From NCBI RefSeq assembly GCF_001625085.1, contig NZ_BDAW01000030.1:1-64000 (forward strand): a stretch of DNA of 64,000 nucleotides, given 5' to 3'. The DNA is from Nocardia acidivorans NBRC 108247. GTDB taxonomy: Bacteria; Actinomycetota; Actinomycetes; Mycobacteriales; Mycobacteriaceae. The notes under the pieces were generated by a model, which saw only the letters and a program-made list of their open reading frames with translations, ran no database searches and was not told the DNA's origin. Shown here piece by piece: positions 1 to 6,415 of the stretch; position 1 is the stretch's first letter, and every line of letters starts with the position of its first letter. The position numbers were made by a program, and so were the translations under genes.

Positions 1-48
1 GGTCCCACCGTGCGGGCGGCGAAGGCCGGTCCCACCGCGCCAACGGCG

Positions 49-75
49 AAGGCCGGACCCGGCGGGTCCGGCCTT
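49..75. terminator. Perfect hairpin near the left edge
   Basis: A 12-bp perfect inverted repeat (AAGGCCGGACCC / GGGTCCGGCCTT) separated by GGC. It lies downstream of the gene ending at 150 on the minus strand and could also terminate a plus-strand gene outside the window. Two copies of a GGCGAAGGCCGG word precede or overlap it, so bases 1-60 look like a partly duplicated arm. No coding region is supported in 1-149. Confidence 0.6.
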
Positions 76-149
76 CGTGCTGAAAAACGTTGGCGAGTGC
101 GCTCTTACGCGATCTTCAGTGCTCGATCAGGCGATGCCTTCGGTGCTGA

Positions 150-821
150 TCAGGCGATATTGAAGGGCTCCGGTGCGCTGCGCACCGAACCCAATTGGGC
201 CACAACGGTGTAGGGGCCCGCGGGCACGGGGACGCGCTCGCCGGCGCAGCCGGGCTGCGAGGTGGCCCCGGACCAGGTGACAGTGAAGGCCGCCTGCTGG
301 CCGGGCATCAGGGTGCGCATATCGGGTGTGCCGTCCGGGTAGCAGTCGGTGCTGGCCCAGAGCCGGCGCTGACCGTCCAGCGACTGCACCGAGACCAGTT
401 GCAGCCCCGAACCCATATCGCGCTCACACGCCGCGCTGGAGATATTGGTGATGACGATGCCGAAGATCGGCTGCTCACCGGTCTTGTAGGTGGGCTGCCC
501 GACATTCACCTTCACGGCCAGGGACTGATCCGAGCACTGGGCCGAACCGGCGACGGGCGCCGCGCTGCCGCTGACCGGGGCCGACGGTTTCGCCGAACCC
601 GAATCGGGTGCGCCCGAGGAGCTCCCGGCGGGTTTGTTGGTCGCGCCGGGGGCGGAGGTGGGCGCCTTGGCATCGGCCTTCTTCTCCTCGCCGCCGCCGC
701 TGCGCAGCAGCGCGAAGGCCACCCAGAGCACCAGTAGCAGGGCGACCGCGATCGCGCCGATCGCGACCAGGCGACGGCGCCAGTAGATTTCCGGTGGCAG
801 TGGTCCATTCGGTTCCAGCAC
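150..821 (-). CDS. Membrane-anchored protein with Ala/Ser/Pro/Gly-rich linker (Rv3587c-like)
   Basis: A 223-residue protein with a cytoplasmic N-terminus of about 17 residues ending in WRRR. One transmembrane helix follows (about residues 19-40), then a low-complexity Lys/Ala/Pro/Ser/Gly linker (about 45-92), then an extracytoplasmic domain of about 125 residues with three cysteines. The N-terminus (MLEPNGPLPPEIYWRRR) and the position beside a beta-carbonic anhydrase and mutY match my memory of M. tuberculosis Rv3587c, a conserved membrane protein of unknown function. The start is a GTG with no clear ribosome binding site. The domain may be a beta-sandwich displayed at the envelope, but that is inference. 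Confidence 0.8.
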   Translation of the reverse strand: MLEPNGPLPPEIYWRRRLVAIGAIAVALLLVLWVAFALLRSGGGEEKKADAKAPTSAPGATNKPAGSSSGAPDSGSAKPSAPVSGSAAPVAGSAQCSDQSLAVKVNVGQPTYKTGEQPIFGIVITNISSAACERDMGSGLQLVSVQSLDGQRRLWASTDCYPDGTPDMRTLMPGQQAAFTVTWSGATSQPGCAGERVPVPAGPYTVVAQLGSVRSAPEPFNIA

Positions 822-996
822 GCTGACAACGGTAAGGGCAGCGTCGGGTGTGTCCCCCGCAGGGTCTCGGCGTGTCGGTGGTGAAAGAGCCTATGGGCCA
901 GGTACATTTCGCCGCCCGGGCGACCGACCAGCCTGCTCGGGAATGGGTGTGCCCGCCGTATCCACAGCGGGCACAAGGGATCTCGACGCGATGCGG

Positions 997-1620
997 CTAG
1001 GCGACCTCGCCGATATTGCCGATCACGCGGTGCAGTTCGATCTGGCCCTCGGCGAGGTTGTAGGTGACACACGCGATGGCGCATTCACCGGTCGCCACGC
1101 GCTGGGAGATGATCATCGAGCGTTGCATGAGCAGGCGGGCGGTCTCCTCGACGTGCCGGGCCTCCAGTTCGTCGACCTCGCTCAGCCCCTCGCGGCGGCC
1201 GATGAGAATGGAGGGCGTGACCCGCTCGACCACACTGCGAATGAATCCGCCCGGCACATTGCCGTGGTCCAGGGCGTCGATGGTGGCGCGCACGGCCCCG
1301 CAGCTGTCGTGGCCGAGGACCACGATGAGCGGTACGTGCAGCACCTCCACGCCGTATTCGATGGAGCCCAGCACCGAGGAGTCCACGACGTGACCGGCGG
1401 TGCGCACGACGAACATATCGCCGAGGCCCTGGTCGAAAATGATCTCGGCGGCCACGCGGGAATCGCCGCAGCCGAACAGGATCGCGCCGGGTTGCTGGCC
1501 ACTGACTAGCTTGGCTCGATCGGCGGCTCCCTGGCTAGGATGCTGCAACGTGCCGTTGACGAAGCGTTCATTGCCTTCGCGGAGGGCCTTCCAGGCGCTG
1601 ATCGGGTTGGTTTGCGGCAT
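997..1620 (-). CDS. canB: Beta-class carbonic anhydrase
   Basis: Interconverts CO2 and bicarbonate in the cytosol. The 207-residue product carries the beta-class zinc site: Cys51, the Asp53/Arg55 dyad (CGDSR), and His104-X2-Cys107 (HDSC). The frame stays open upstream, but the ATG at 1620 is preferred because a GGAGA lies nine bases before it; an ATG at 1629 would be too close to that site. It is divergent from mutY across 127 bases and followed by the Rv3587c-like gene, the order seen in M. tuberculosis (Rv3587c, Rv3588c/canB, Rv3589/mutY). Function is secure; the symbol rests on this synteny. Confidence 0.93.
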   Translation of the reverse strand: MPQTNPISAWKALREGNERFVNGTLQHPSQGAADRAKLVSGQQPGAILFGCGDSRVAAEIIFDQGLGDMFVVRTAGHVVDSSVLGSIEYGVEVLHVPLIVVLGHDSCGAVRATIDALDHGNVPGGFIRSVVERVTPSILIGRREGLSEVDELEARHVEETARLLMQRSMIISQRVATGECAIACVTYNLAEGQIELHRVIGNIGEVA

Positions 1621-1747
1621 GTGTCTCATTCTCCATACGGCAGCGGTTACTGGCGAGTCCGGGACGTTACGGTCCGGCAACCGGCCGCTGGCGGGGCGGT
1701 CGCGGAAGGGGTGAGCTGGTGCGGGATCGAAGGACTGTGAGCGTGAT

Positions 1748-2626
1748 ATGACAGTGGACAGCGACACTCTGATCGACTGGTACCGGGAGACCGCCCGGGA
1801 TCTGCCGTGGCGCCGCCCCGGCGTGACCGCCTGGCAGATTCTGATGAGCGAGATCATGCTCCAGCAGACCCCCGTGGTGCGGGTGGAACCGATTTGGCGC
1901 GAGTGGGTGGCGCGCTGGCCGGTGCCCTCGGCCATGGCCGCCGCCCCACAGGGCGAGGTACTGCGCGCCTGGGGCAAACTCGGTTATCCGCGCCGGGCGC
2001 TGCGCCTGCACGAATGCGCGCGCGTGCTCGCCGAAGAGCACGGCGATGAGGTGCCCGCGGATGTGGACGTGCTGCTGAGCCTGCCCGGCATCGGCGCCTA
2101 CACCGCCCGCGCGGTGGCCTGTTTCGCCTACGGTCAGCGAGTTCCGGTGGTGGACACCAATGTTCGGCGCGTGGTGGCGCGGGCGGTGCACGGTCGCGCG
2201 GAGGCGGGCAATCCGGCCGCCCGCGATCTCGGCGAAACCGAGGCGCTGTTGCCCGCCCGCATCGATCGTGCCGCGGTCTTCTCGGCGGCGCTCATGGAGT
2301 TGGGCGCGACCATCTGCACCGCCCGCACCCCCGACTGCGAACGCTGCCCGCTGCCGTCCTGCGCCTGGATCACGGCGGGCCGACCGGCGTCGGAAATCGT
2401 GCGCCGCACACAGAAATACGAGGGCACCGACCGCCAGGCCCGCGGGCGGCTGCTCGATGTGCTGCGCGACGCGAGCGGCCCGGTGGAGCGAATTCGCCTG
2501 GATATGGCCTGGACCCGTGACGTGGGCCAACGCGATCGCGCCCTGGACTCCCTACTGGTCGACGGCCTCATCGAGCAGACCGCGGACGGCTTGTTCGCCC
2601 TCGCGGGCGAAGGCGGCTCCGCGTAG
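1748..2626 (+). CDS. mutY: A/G-specific adenine DNA glycosylase MutY
   Basis: Removes adenine mispaired with 8-oxoguanine or G. The 292-residue protein has the helix-hairpin-helix GPD fold, with catalytic Glu35 in SEIMLQQT, the hairpin LPGIGAYTA (112-120), catalytic Asp136 in VPVVDTNVRR, and a [4Fe-4S] loop with Cys190, Cys197, Cys200 and Cys205. The last spacing is four residues, against five in E. coli; I recall the same four in M. tuberculosis. It is shorter than E. coli MutY (about 350) because the C-terminal 8-oxoG-recognition domain is reduced, as is usual in actinobacteria. A hairpin at 2640-2692 probably ends the transcript. Confidence 0.95.
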   Translation: MTVDSDTLIDWYRETARDLPWRRPGVTAWQILMSEIMLQQTPVVRVEPIWREWVARWPVPSAMAAAPQGEVLRAWGKLGYPRRALRLHECARVLAEEHGDEVPADVDVLLSLPGIGAYTARAVACFAYGQRVPVVDTNVRRVVARAVHGRAEAGNPAARDLGETEALLPARIDRAAVFSAALMELGATICTARTPDCERCPLPSCAWITAGRPASEIVRRTQKYEGTDRQARGRLLDVLRDASGPVERIRLDMAWTRDVGQRDRALDSLLVDGLIEQTADGLFALAGEGGSA

Positions 2627-2639
2627 GGGGTCCAAGACC

Positions 2640-2692
2640 AACGGGACCTGATGGCGGCAGCGATTGAGTAGCCACCGCCCTCAGGCCCCGTT
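2640..2692 (+). terminator. Hairpin after mutY
   Basis: Two 18-base arms (2640-2657 and 2675-2692) pair except for two isolated mismatches: AACGGG.CCTGA.GGCGG against CCGCC.TCAGG.CCCGTT. It begins 14 bases after the mutY stop. There is no U-tract, as is common in actinobacteria. Confidence 0.6.
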
Positions 2693-2712
2693 CGCGACAC
2701 GATCCGCCGCCC

Positions 2713-2934
2713 CTCATGCGGCAGATCGCACCCCGTCATCCCGGCAACCCACCCCGTTATCCGGCGACTCGGCGCGTCATCCCGGCAGATCGCACCGATA
2801 ATCCTGGAAGACCGTCCCCTGTCATTCCGGTAGATCGTGCCCTGTCATTCCGGTAGATCGTGCCCCGTCATTCCGGTAGATCGTGCCCTGTCATTCCGGT
2901 AGATCGTGCCCCGTCATCCCGGCAACTCGTACCC
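2713..2934. repeat. Tandem array of 20-23-bp units between mutY and znuB
   Basis: About ten head-to-tail units fill the gap between the convergent genes. Units at 2821, 2844, 2867 and 2890 are identical over 22 of 23 bases (core GTCATTCCGGTAGATCGTGC), the last base alternating T/C/T/C. Units at 2713, 2735, 2756, 2776, 2798 and 2913 are diverged (20-23 bases). Each unit resembles the left arm (GTCATCCCGGC) of the palindromic repeat that follows at 2935. There are no unique spacers, so this is not CRISPR, and no gene is supported in it. Confidence 0.85.
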
Positions 2935-2967
2935 GTCATCCCGGCATGCTTTTGGCCGGGATTCACC
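2935..2967. repeat. REP-like palindromic repeat, copy A
   Basis: ATCCCGGC / GCCGGGAT arms around an ATGCTTTTG loop, followed by TCACC. The same design recurs at 26605, 26794 and 31257 (see those entries). It sits six bases from the stop codon of the znuB-like gene and could act as its transcription terminator. Confidence 0.8.
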
Positions 2968-2972
2968 GTTTC

Positions 2973-3851
2973 TCAGGCGGCCACCAGTGCGCGGCGGCGG
3001 GTTCTGGTGCGGGAGCCGATGACCCGGCACACCAGGTAGATGGTGAACGAGATCGCGGTGACGAAGGTCGAGACCGGGACGCCGGGTGCCAGCGACAGCA
3101 GAATGCCGCCCACCGCGGCCGTCTCGGCGAAGACGATCGCGAGAATCGTGGCGCGCACCGGACTCGCGGTGATCTGCGCGGCGGCCGCCGCCGGGGTGAT
3201 GAGCAGCGCGAGCACCAGCAGCGCGCCGACGATCTGCACGCCGAACGCGGCGGTGATGCCCAGCAGCACGGCGAACACGATGGCGAGCGCGCGCACCGGA
3301 ACCCCGCGCGCCACAGCGACTTCCGGATCGGAGCTGGCGAACAGCAGCGGCCGGTAGACCGCGGCCAGCACGATCAGGACGCCGACGGTGCAGGTGGCCA
3401 ACAGGGTGAGGCCGTTGTAGCCGACGCTCACCACCTGTCCGGTGAGTAGCGAGAATTTCGAACCCGCGCGCTCGGGGCCCAGCCACAGGAACAGCACGGA
3501 CAGGCCGAGGCCGAACGAGAGCACCACGGCGATCACCGAATCCCGTTCGCGGGCACGCGAACCCAGCACCCCGAACAGCACCGCCGCCACCACCGATCCG
3601 GCAATGGCCCCGAACCCGACGCCGACCCCGGCCAGCAGTGCCGCCGCCGCGCCGGTCAGCGACAGCTCACTGGTGCCGTGCACGGCGAAGGACATCTGCC
3701 GACTGATGATGAGCGGTCCGATGGCACCGGCGAGCAGTCCGAGCAGCGCGGCGGCCAGGACCGCCTGCTGTACGAAGTCATAGCCCAAAAGGTGTGCGGT
3801 GGTGGAGAAGTCGAACATCTTGGAGAAGACGCCGGAGAGTTTGTCGATCAT
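2973..3851 (-). CDS. znuB: Metal (Zn/Mn-type) ABC transporter permease
   Basis: Inner-membrane permease of the ABC-3 family that imports Zn2+ or Mn2+ delivered by the lipoprotein encoded upstream. The 292 residues form about eight hydrophobic segments, with the family-typical stretch FGVQIVGALLVLALLITPAAAA near residues 202-223. The ATG overlaps the ATPase stop by four bases (ATGA), so the two are translationally coupled. Operon order on the minus strand is binding protein, ATPase, permease. The symbol assumes zinc; sequence alone does not separate zinc from manganese, though the Zur-like box and His-rich loop upstream favour zinc. Confidence 0.88.
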   Translation of the reverse strand: MIDKLSGVFSKMFDFSTTAHLLGYDFVQQAVLAAALLGLLAGAIGPLIISRQMSFAVHGTSELSLTGAAAALLAGVGVGFGAIAGSVVAAVLFGVLGSRARERDSVIAVVLSFGLGLSVLFLWLGPERAGSKFSLLTGQVVSVGYNGLTLLATCTVGVLIVLAAVYRPLLFASSDPEVAVARGVPVRALAIVFAVLLGITAAFGVQIVGALLVLALLITPAAAAAQITASPVRATILAIVFAETAAVGGILLSLAPGVPVSTFVTAISFTIYLVCRVIGSRTRTRRRALVAA

Positions 3852-5137
3852 GCGCGCGCTCCACCCGATTCGCCGGTTTGATCCCCGTCGACCGCTGCGG
3901 CGGTGCCGCCGCGGACTGCGCTCGTGTTGCCGTGGGTCGCGCTCATGTCGCCGCCAGCCGCGCTCGTGTTGCCGCCAGCCGCGCTCGTGTTGCCGTGGGT
4001 CGCGCTCGTGTTGCCGTGGGTCGCGCTTGTGTTGCCGCGGACCGCGCTCGTGCCGCCGCCAGCCGCGCTCGTGCTGCCGTGGGTCGCGCTTGTGTCGTCG
4101 CCGGTCGCGTCGGGGGTGCCGGCGCCGGCATCGCTTCGACCGCTGCCCGCAATGCCGGTTCGTCGGCCTCGACCGGTCTGGTTGTCACCGCGACCGCTCG
4201 TCTTCGGGCGACTGTGCTCATCGCCGCCGTGGCAGTGGCCGCCCGCTTCGCCGAGCGCGTCCATGACGTCGCCGGTGCCGACGACCACCAGGCGGCCGCG
4301 CACGCGCAGGACGTCGACCTCGGTGCGGTACAGCTCGGACAGCACCTCGGAGGTCATGACCTCGTCGGGAGTGCCGATGCGGAATTTGCCGTCGACCAGG
4401 TAGAGGACCCGATCCACCAGCGGCAGAATGGGATTGATCTCGTGGGTCACGAACAGCACGGCGGTGTCGTGGGTGCGCCGCCGCTTATCGATGAGTTCGG
4501 AGACCAGCCGTTGGTTGGCCAGGTCGAGCGAGAGCAGCGGCTCATCGCAGAGCAGTACGCGCGGATCGCCCGCCAGCGCCTGGGCCACGCGCAATCGCTG
4601 CTGTTCGCCGCCGGAGAGGGCGTCGATGGGCGCAAAGGCGTATTTCTCCGCGCCGACATCCGCGATCGCCTGCGCCACTTTGCGTTTGCGCTCCCTGCGT
4701 CCCCGGAAGCCGAGACCCCAGCGGTGGCCGTCGACGCCGAGGCCGACCAGGTCGACGCCGCGCAATTGCACGCCCGCGTCCATGGTCTTCTGCTGCGGTA
4801 CGTACCCGATGTCCGAATTGCCAAGGCGCGCGGGAGAACCCGCGATCTCGGCGGTGCCCTCCGACAGTCCGACCTGGCCCAGCAGCATTTTCAGCAGCGA
4901 GGTCTTACCGGATCCGTTGGGGCCCAGCACCGCGATGAATTCTCCGGGCGCGACCTCGAGATCCAGTCCCTGCCACAGGGTTCGGTCACCGTAGGCCAGT
5001 CGCGCGTTCGCCAGTCGCACGGCGGGCGTGACGACGCGCGGGGCCGGAGTGGGCGTCTCGGTGGGCACGCCGCCGGTCACCGGGCAGCCGGATTCCGGTG
5101 CGGTGGGGCAGGTTTCGAGCGCGGATTCGGTATTCAT
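3848..5137 (-). CDS. znuC: Metal ABC transporter ATPase with heptapeptide-repeat tail
   Basis: Powers the metal importer. Counting from the ATG at 5137: Walker A GPNGSGKT 72-79, signature LSGGEQQ 174-180, Walker B VLLCDEP 194-200, switch His232. The ABC domain ends near residue 290. It is followed by a short His-rich patch (HCHGGDEH, 301-308) and about ten degenerate heptads of type NTSATHG/NTSAAGG/GTSAVRG (about 348-411), not expected in this roughly 250-residue family. The start at 5137 has GGGAG seven bases upstream; in-frame starts at 5221 and 5275 add a low-complexity leader and lack such a site. The tail may bind metal or may be dispensable microsatellite growth. Confidence 0.85.
   Translation of the reverse strand: MNTESALETCPTAPESGCPVTGGVPTETPTPAPRVVTPAVRLANARLAYGDRTLWQGLDLEVAPGEFIAVLGPNGSGKTSLLKMLLGQVGLSEGTAEIAGSPARLGNSDIGYVPQQKTMDAGVQLRGVDLVGLGVDGHRWGLGFRGRRERKRKVAQAIADVGAEKYAFAPIDALSGGEQQRLRVAQALAGDPRVLLCDEPLLSLDLANQRLVSELIDKRRRTHDTAVLFVTHEINPILPLVDRVLYLVDGKFRIGTPDEVMTSEVLSELYRTEVDVLRVRGRLVVVGTGDVMDALGEAGGHCHGGDEHSRPKTSGRGDNQTGRGRRTGIAGSGRSDAGAGTPDATGDDTSATHGSTSAAGGGTSAVRGNTSATHGNTSATHGNTSAAGGNTSAAGGDMSATHGNTSAVRGGTAAAVDGDQTGESGGARA
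3905..4096. repeat. 21-bp minisatellite inside znuC
   Basis: About ten 21-base units in frame with the ATPase reading frame, read on the plus strand as variants of GCTCGTGTTGCCGTGGGTCG and GCTCGTGTTGCCGCCAGCCG. They encode the heptads TSATHGN, TSAAGGN and TSAVRGN. Because 21 is a multiple of three, unit gain or loss keeps the frame open. Confidence 0.85.
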
Positions 5138-5229
5138 GGTGCTGCTCCCGGCTGCGGAGGTGGGAGAGCCCCCGCGCGCGGGTTGCGCGACGGGGGTGGT
5201 CTGAGCTGCGGCGGCGGACATGGCGACGC

Positions 5230-6156
5230 CTAGGCGAGCGCGGTGGCCAGGGATTGGGCGTTGCGGGTCATCCACTGCACGTAATCCAGGCCCTGCGGCA
5301 GGGTTTCGGTGATCTCGACGACCGCGATACCGGCGGACTGGGCGATGGCCCTCATATCCTTGGTGGTCTTGTCCTCGGTCTGGATGTTGTAGACCAGGGC
5401 GCGAACCTGCTTGCCGGACAGCAGATCCCGGACCGCCGCCACATCGGCGGGGGAGGGGTCGGTGCCCTGTTCGACGGCCTCCTGGAAGGCGTGCGGGGTG
5501 CGGTCGTCGGCCTTGGCGTCGAACAGCATGTAGTAGGCGAGCGGTTCGGTCTGCACGATCGGCTGGTTCGGATGCTCGGCGGCGATCTTGGCGGTAATGG
5601 CCTCGATCCCGCTCAACTGGGCGGTGAAGGCGGCCGCGCGATCGGCGTAGCCCTGTTTGTGGTCCGGATCGATCGCGCCGAGGGTTTCGGCGATGTGCTC
5701 GGCGACGTGGCCGACGATATGCGCGTCGTACCAGACGTGCTCATTGCCGCCGGAGTGATCGTGCCCGTGGCCGGTCGCGGCCGGAGTCTCGCCGTGCGAG
5801 TCCTGGCCGGCGATGTCGACCGCGTTCACGGTGCGCTTGTTCTTGCCCGAGACGGCCTTGTCGATGAATTCGTCGTAGCCGCCGCCGTTGTAGACGATGA
5901 GGTCGGCATCGCTGATCTGCGCGGCCTGTACGGCGGTGACCTCGTACGAGTGCGGGTCGGCGGCCGGATCGCTGATCAGGGATTCGACCTTGGCGTCGGG
6001 GCCCGCGACCTGCTTGGCGATATCACCCCAGACATTGGTGGAGGCGACGATGGTCAGCCCGGAATCGGTCTTCGAGGATCCGCAGGCGCTCAGGGTGGCG
6101 ACGGTGGCTAGTCCGGCGGCGAGCACGGCGAATCCCTTGGCAAAGCTTCTGGTCAC
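5230..6156 (-). CDS. znuA: Metal-binding lipoprotein of the Zn/Mn ABC importer
   Basis: Cluster A-I (ZnuA/TroA-type) solute-binding lipoprotein. From the GTG at 6156 (AGGAG nine bases upstream) it has 308 residues: a signal peptide with lipobox TLSAC (lipidated Cys25), a metal-ligand motif DPHSYE (67-72), and a His/Asp-rich loop with GHGHDHSGGNEH (129-140), which in this family marks zinc rather than manganese proteins. A longer in-frame start at 6177 would misplace the signal peptide. It is the first gene of the importer operon, with a candidate Zur box 34 bases upstream. Confidence 0.9.
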   Translation of the reverse strand: MTRSFAKGFAVLAAGLATVATLSACGSSKTDSGLTIVASTNVWGDIAKQVAGPDAKVESLISDPAADPHSYEVTAVQAAQISDADLIVYNGGGYDEFIDKAVSGKNKRTVNAVDIAGQDSHGETPAATGHGHDHSGGNEHVWYDAHIVGHVAEHIAETLGAIDPDHKQGYADRAAAFTAQLSGIEAITAKIAAEHPNQPIVQTEPLAYYMLFDAKADDRTPHAFQEAVEQGTDPSPADVAAVRDLLSGKQVRALVYNIQTEDKTTKDMRAIAQSAGIAVVEITETLPQGLDYVQWMTRNAQSLATALA

Positions 6157-6189
6157 GCGGGGGTACTCCTGAAACACTCTTAACAGAAA

Positions 6190-6204
6190 CGAAAACGATT
6201 GCCA
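6190..6204 (-). promoter_or_regulatory. Candidate Zur operator
   Basis: On the minus strand the sequence is TGGCAATCGTTTTCG, close to the Fur-family palindrome TGAAAATCGTTTTCA-like consensus used by actinobacterial Zur. It lies in an AT-rich patch (6180-6212) that stands out from the GC-rich surroundings and sits 34-48 bases before the binding-protein start. Regulator identity is inferred. Confidence 0.5.
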
Positions 6205-6365
6205 TTAAAAGGTAGCGCAAGTGACCGCTTCGACCCAACCCAGACCGGTTGGTGTGGTGGGGGACACGTGGGGCCTGCCCCCACCCTCCCCCCGACGGAC
6301 TCGCCCTGCCTCGGCACTCGGCCCCGCATCGCCTGGGCGGTTCGGCTCCTGTCACCAACGCATTC

Positions 6366-6394
6366 GGCCCCCGCGAACACTGTTCGCGGGGGCC
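6366..6394. terminator. Perfect 14-bp hairpin after the trehalose gene
   Basis: GGCCCCCGCGAACA / TGTTCGCGGGGGCC separated by one base (effective loop ACACTGT). It lies 21 bases beyond the stop of the minus-strand OtsB/GH15 gene. The stretch 6205-6365 between it and the znu promoter holds no supportable gene. Confidence 0.7.
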
Positions 6395-6415
6395 GATATT
6401 GCTTTGTTGAGCCGC

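Noticed and set aside
2713..2934. Possible CRISPR array
   Set aside because: Units are contiguous with no unique spacers, and no cas gene is in the window.
3799..5233. Plus-strand Arg/Ala-rich open frames opposite znuC
   Set aside because: Shadows of the heptad repeats and the ATPase gene; the minus strand carries Walker and signature motifs.
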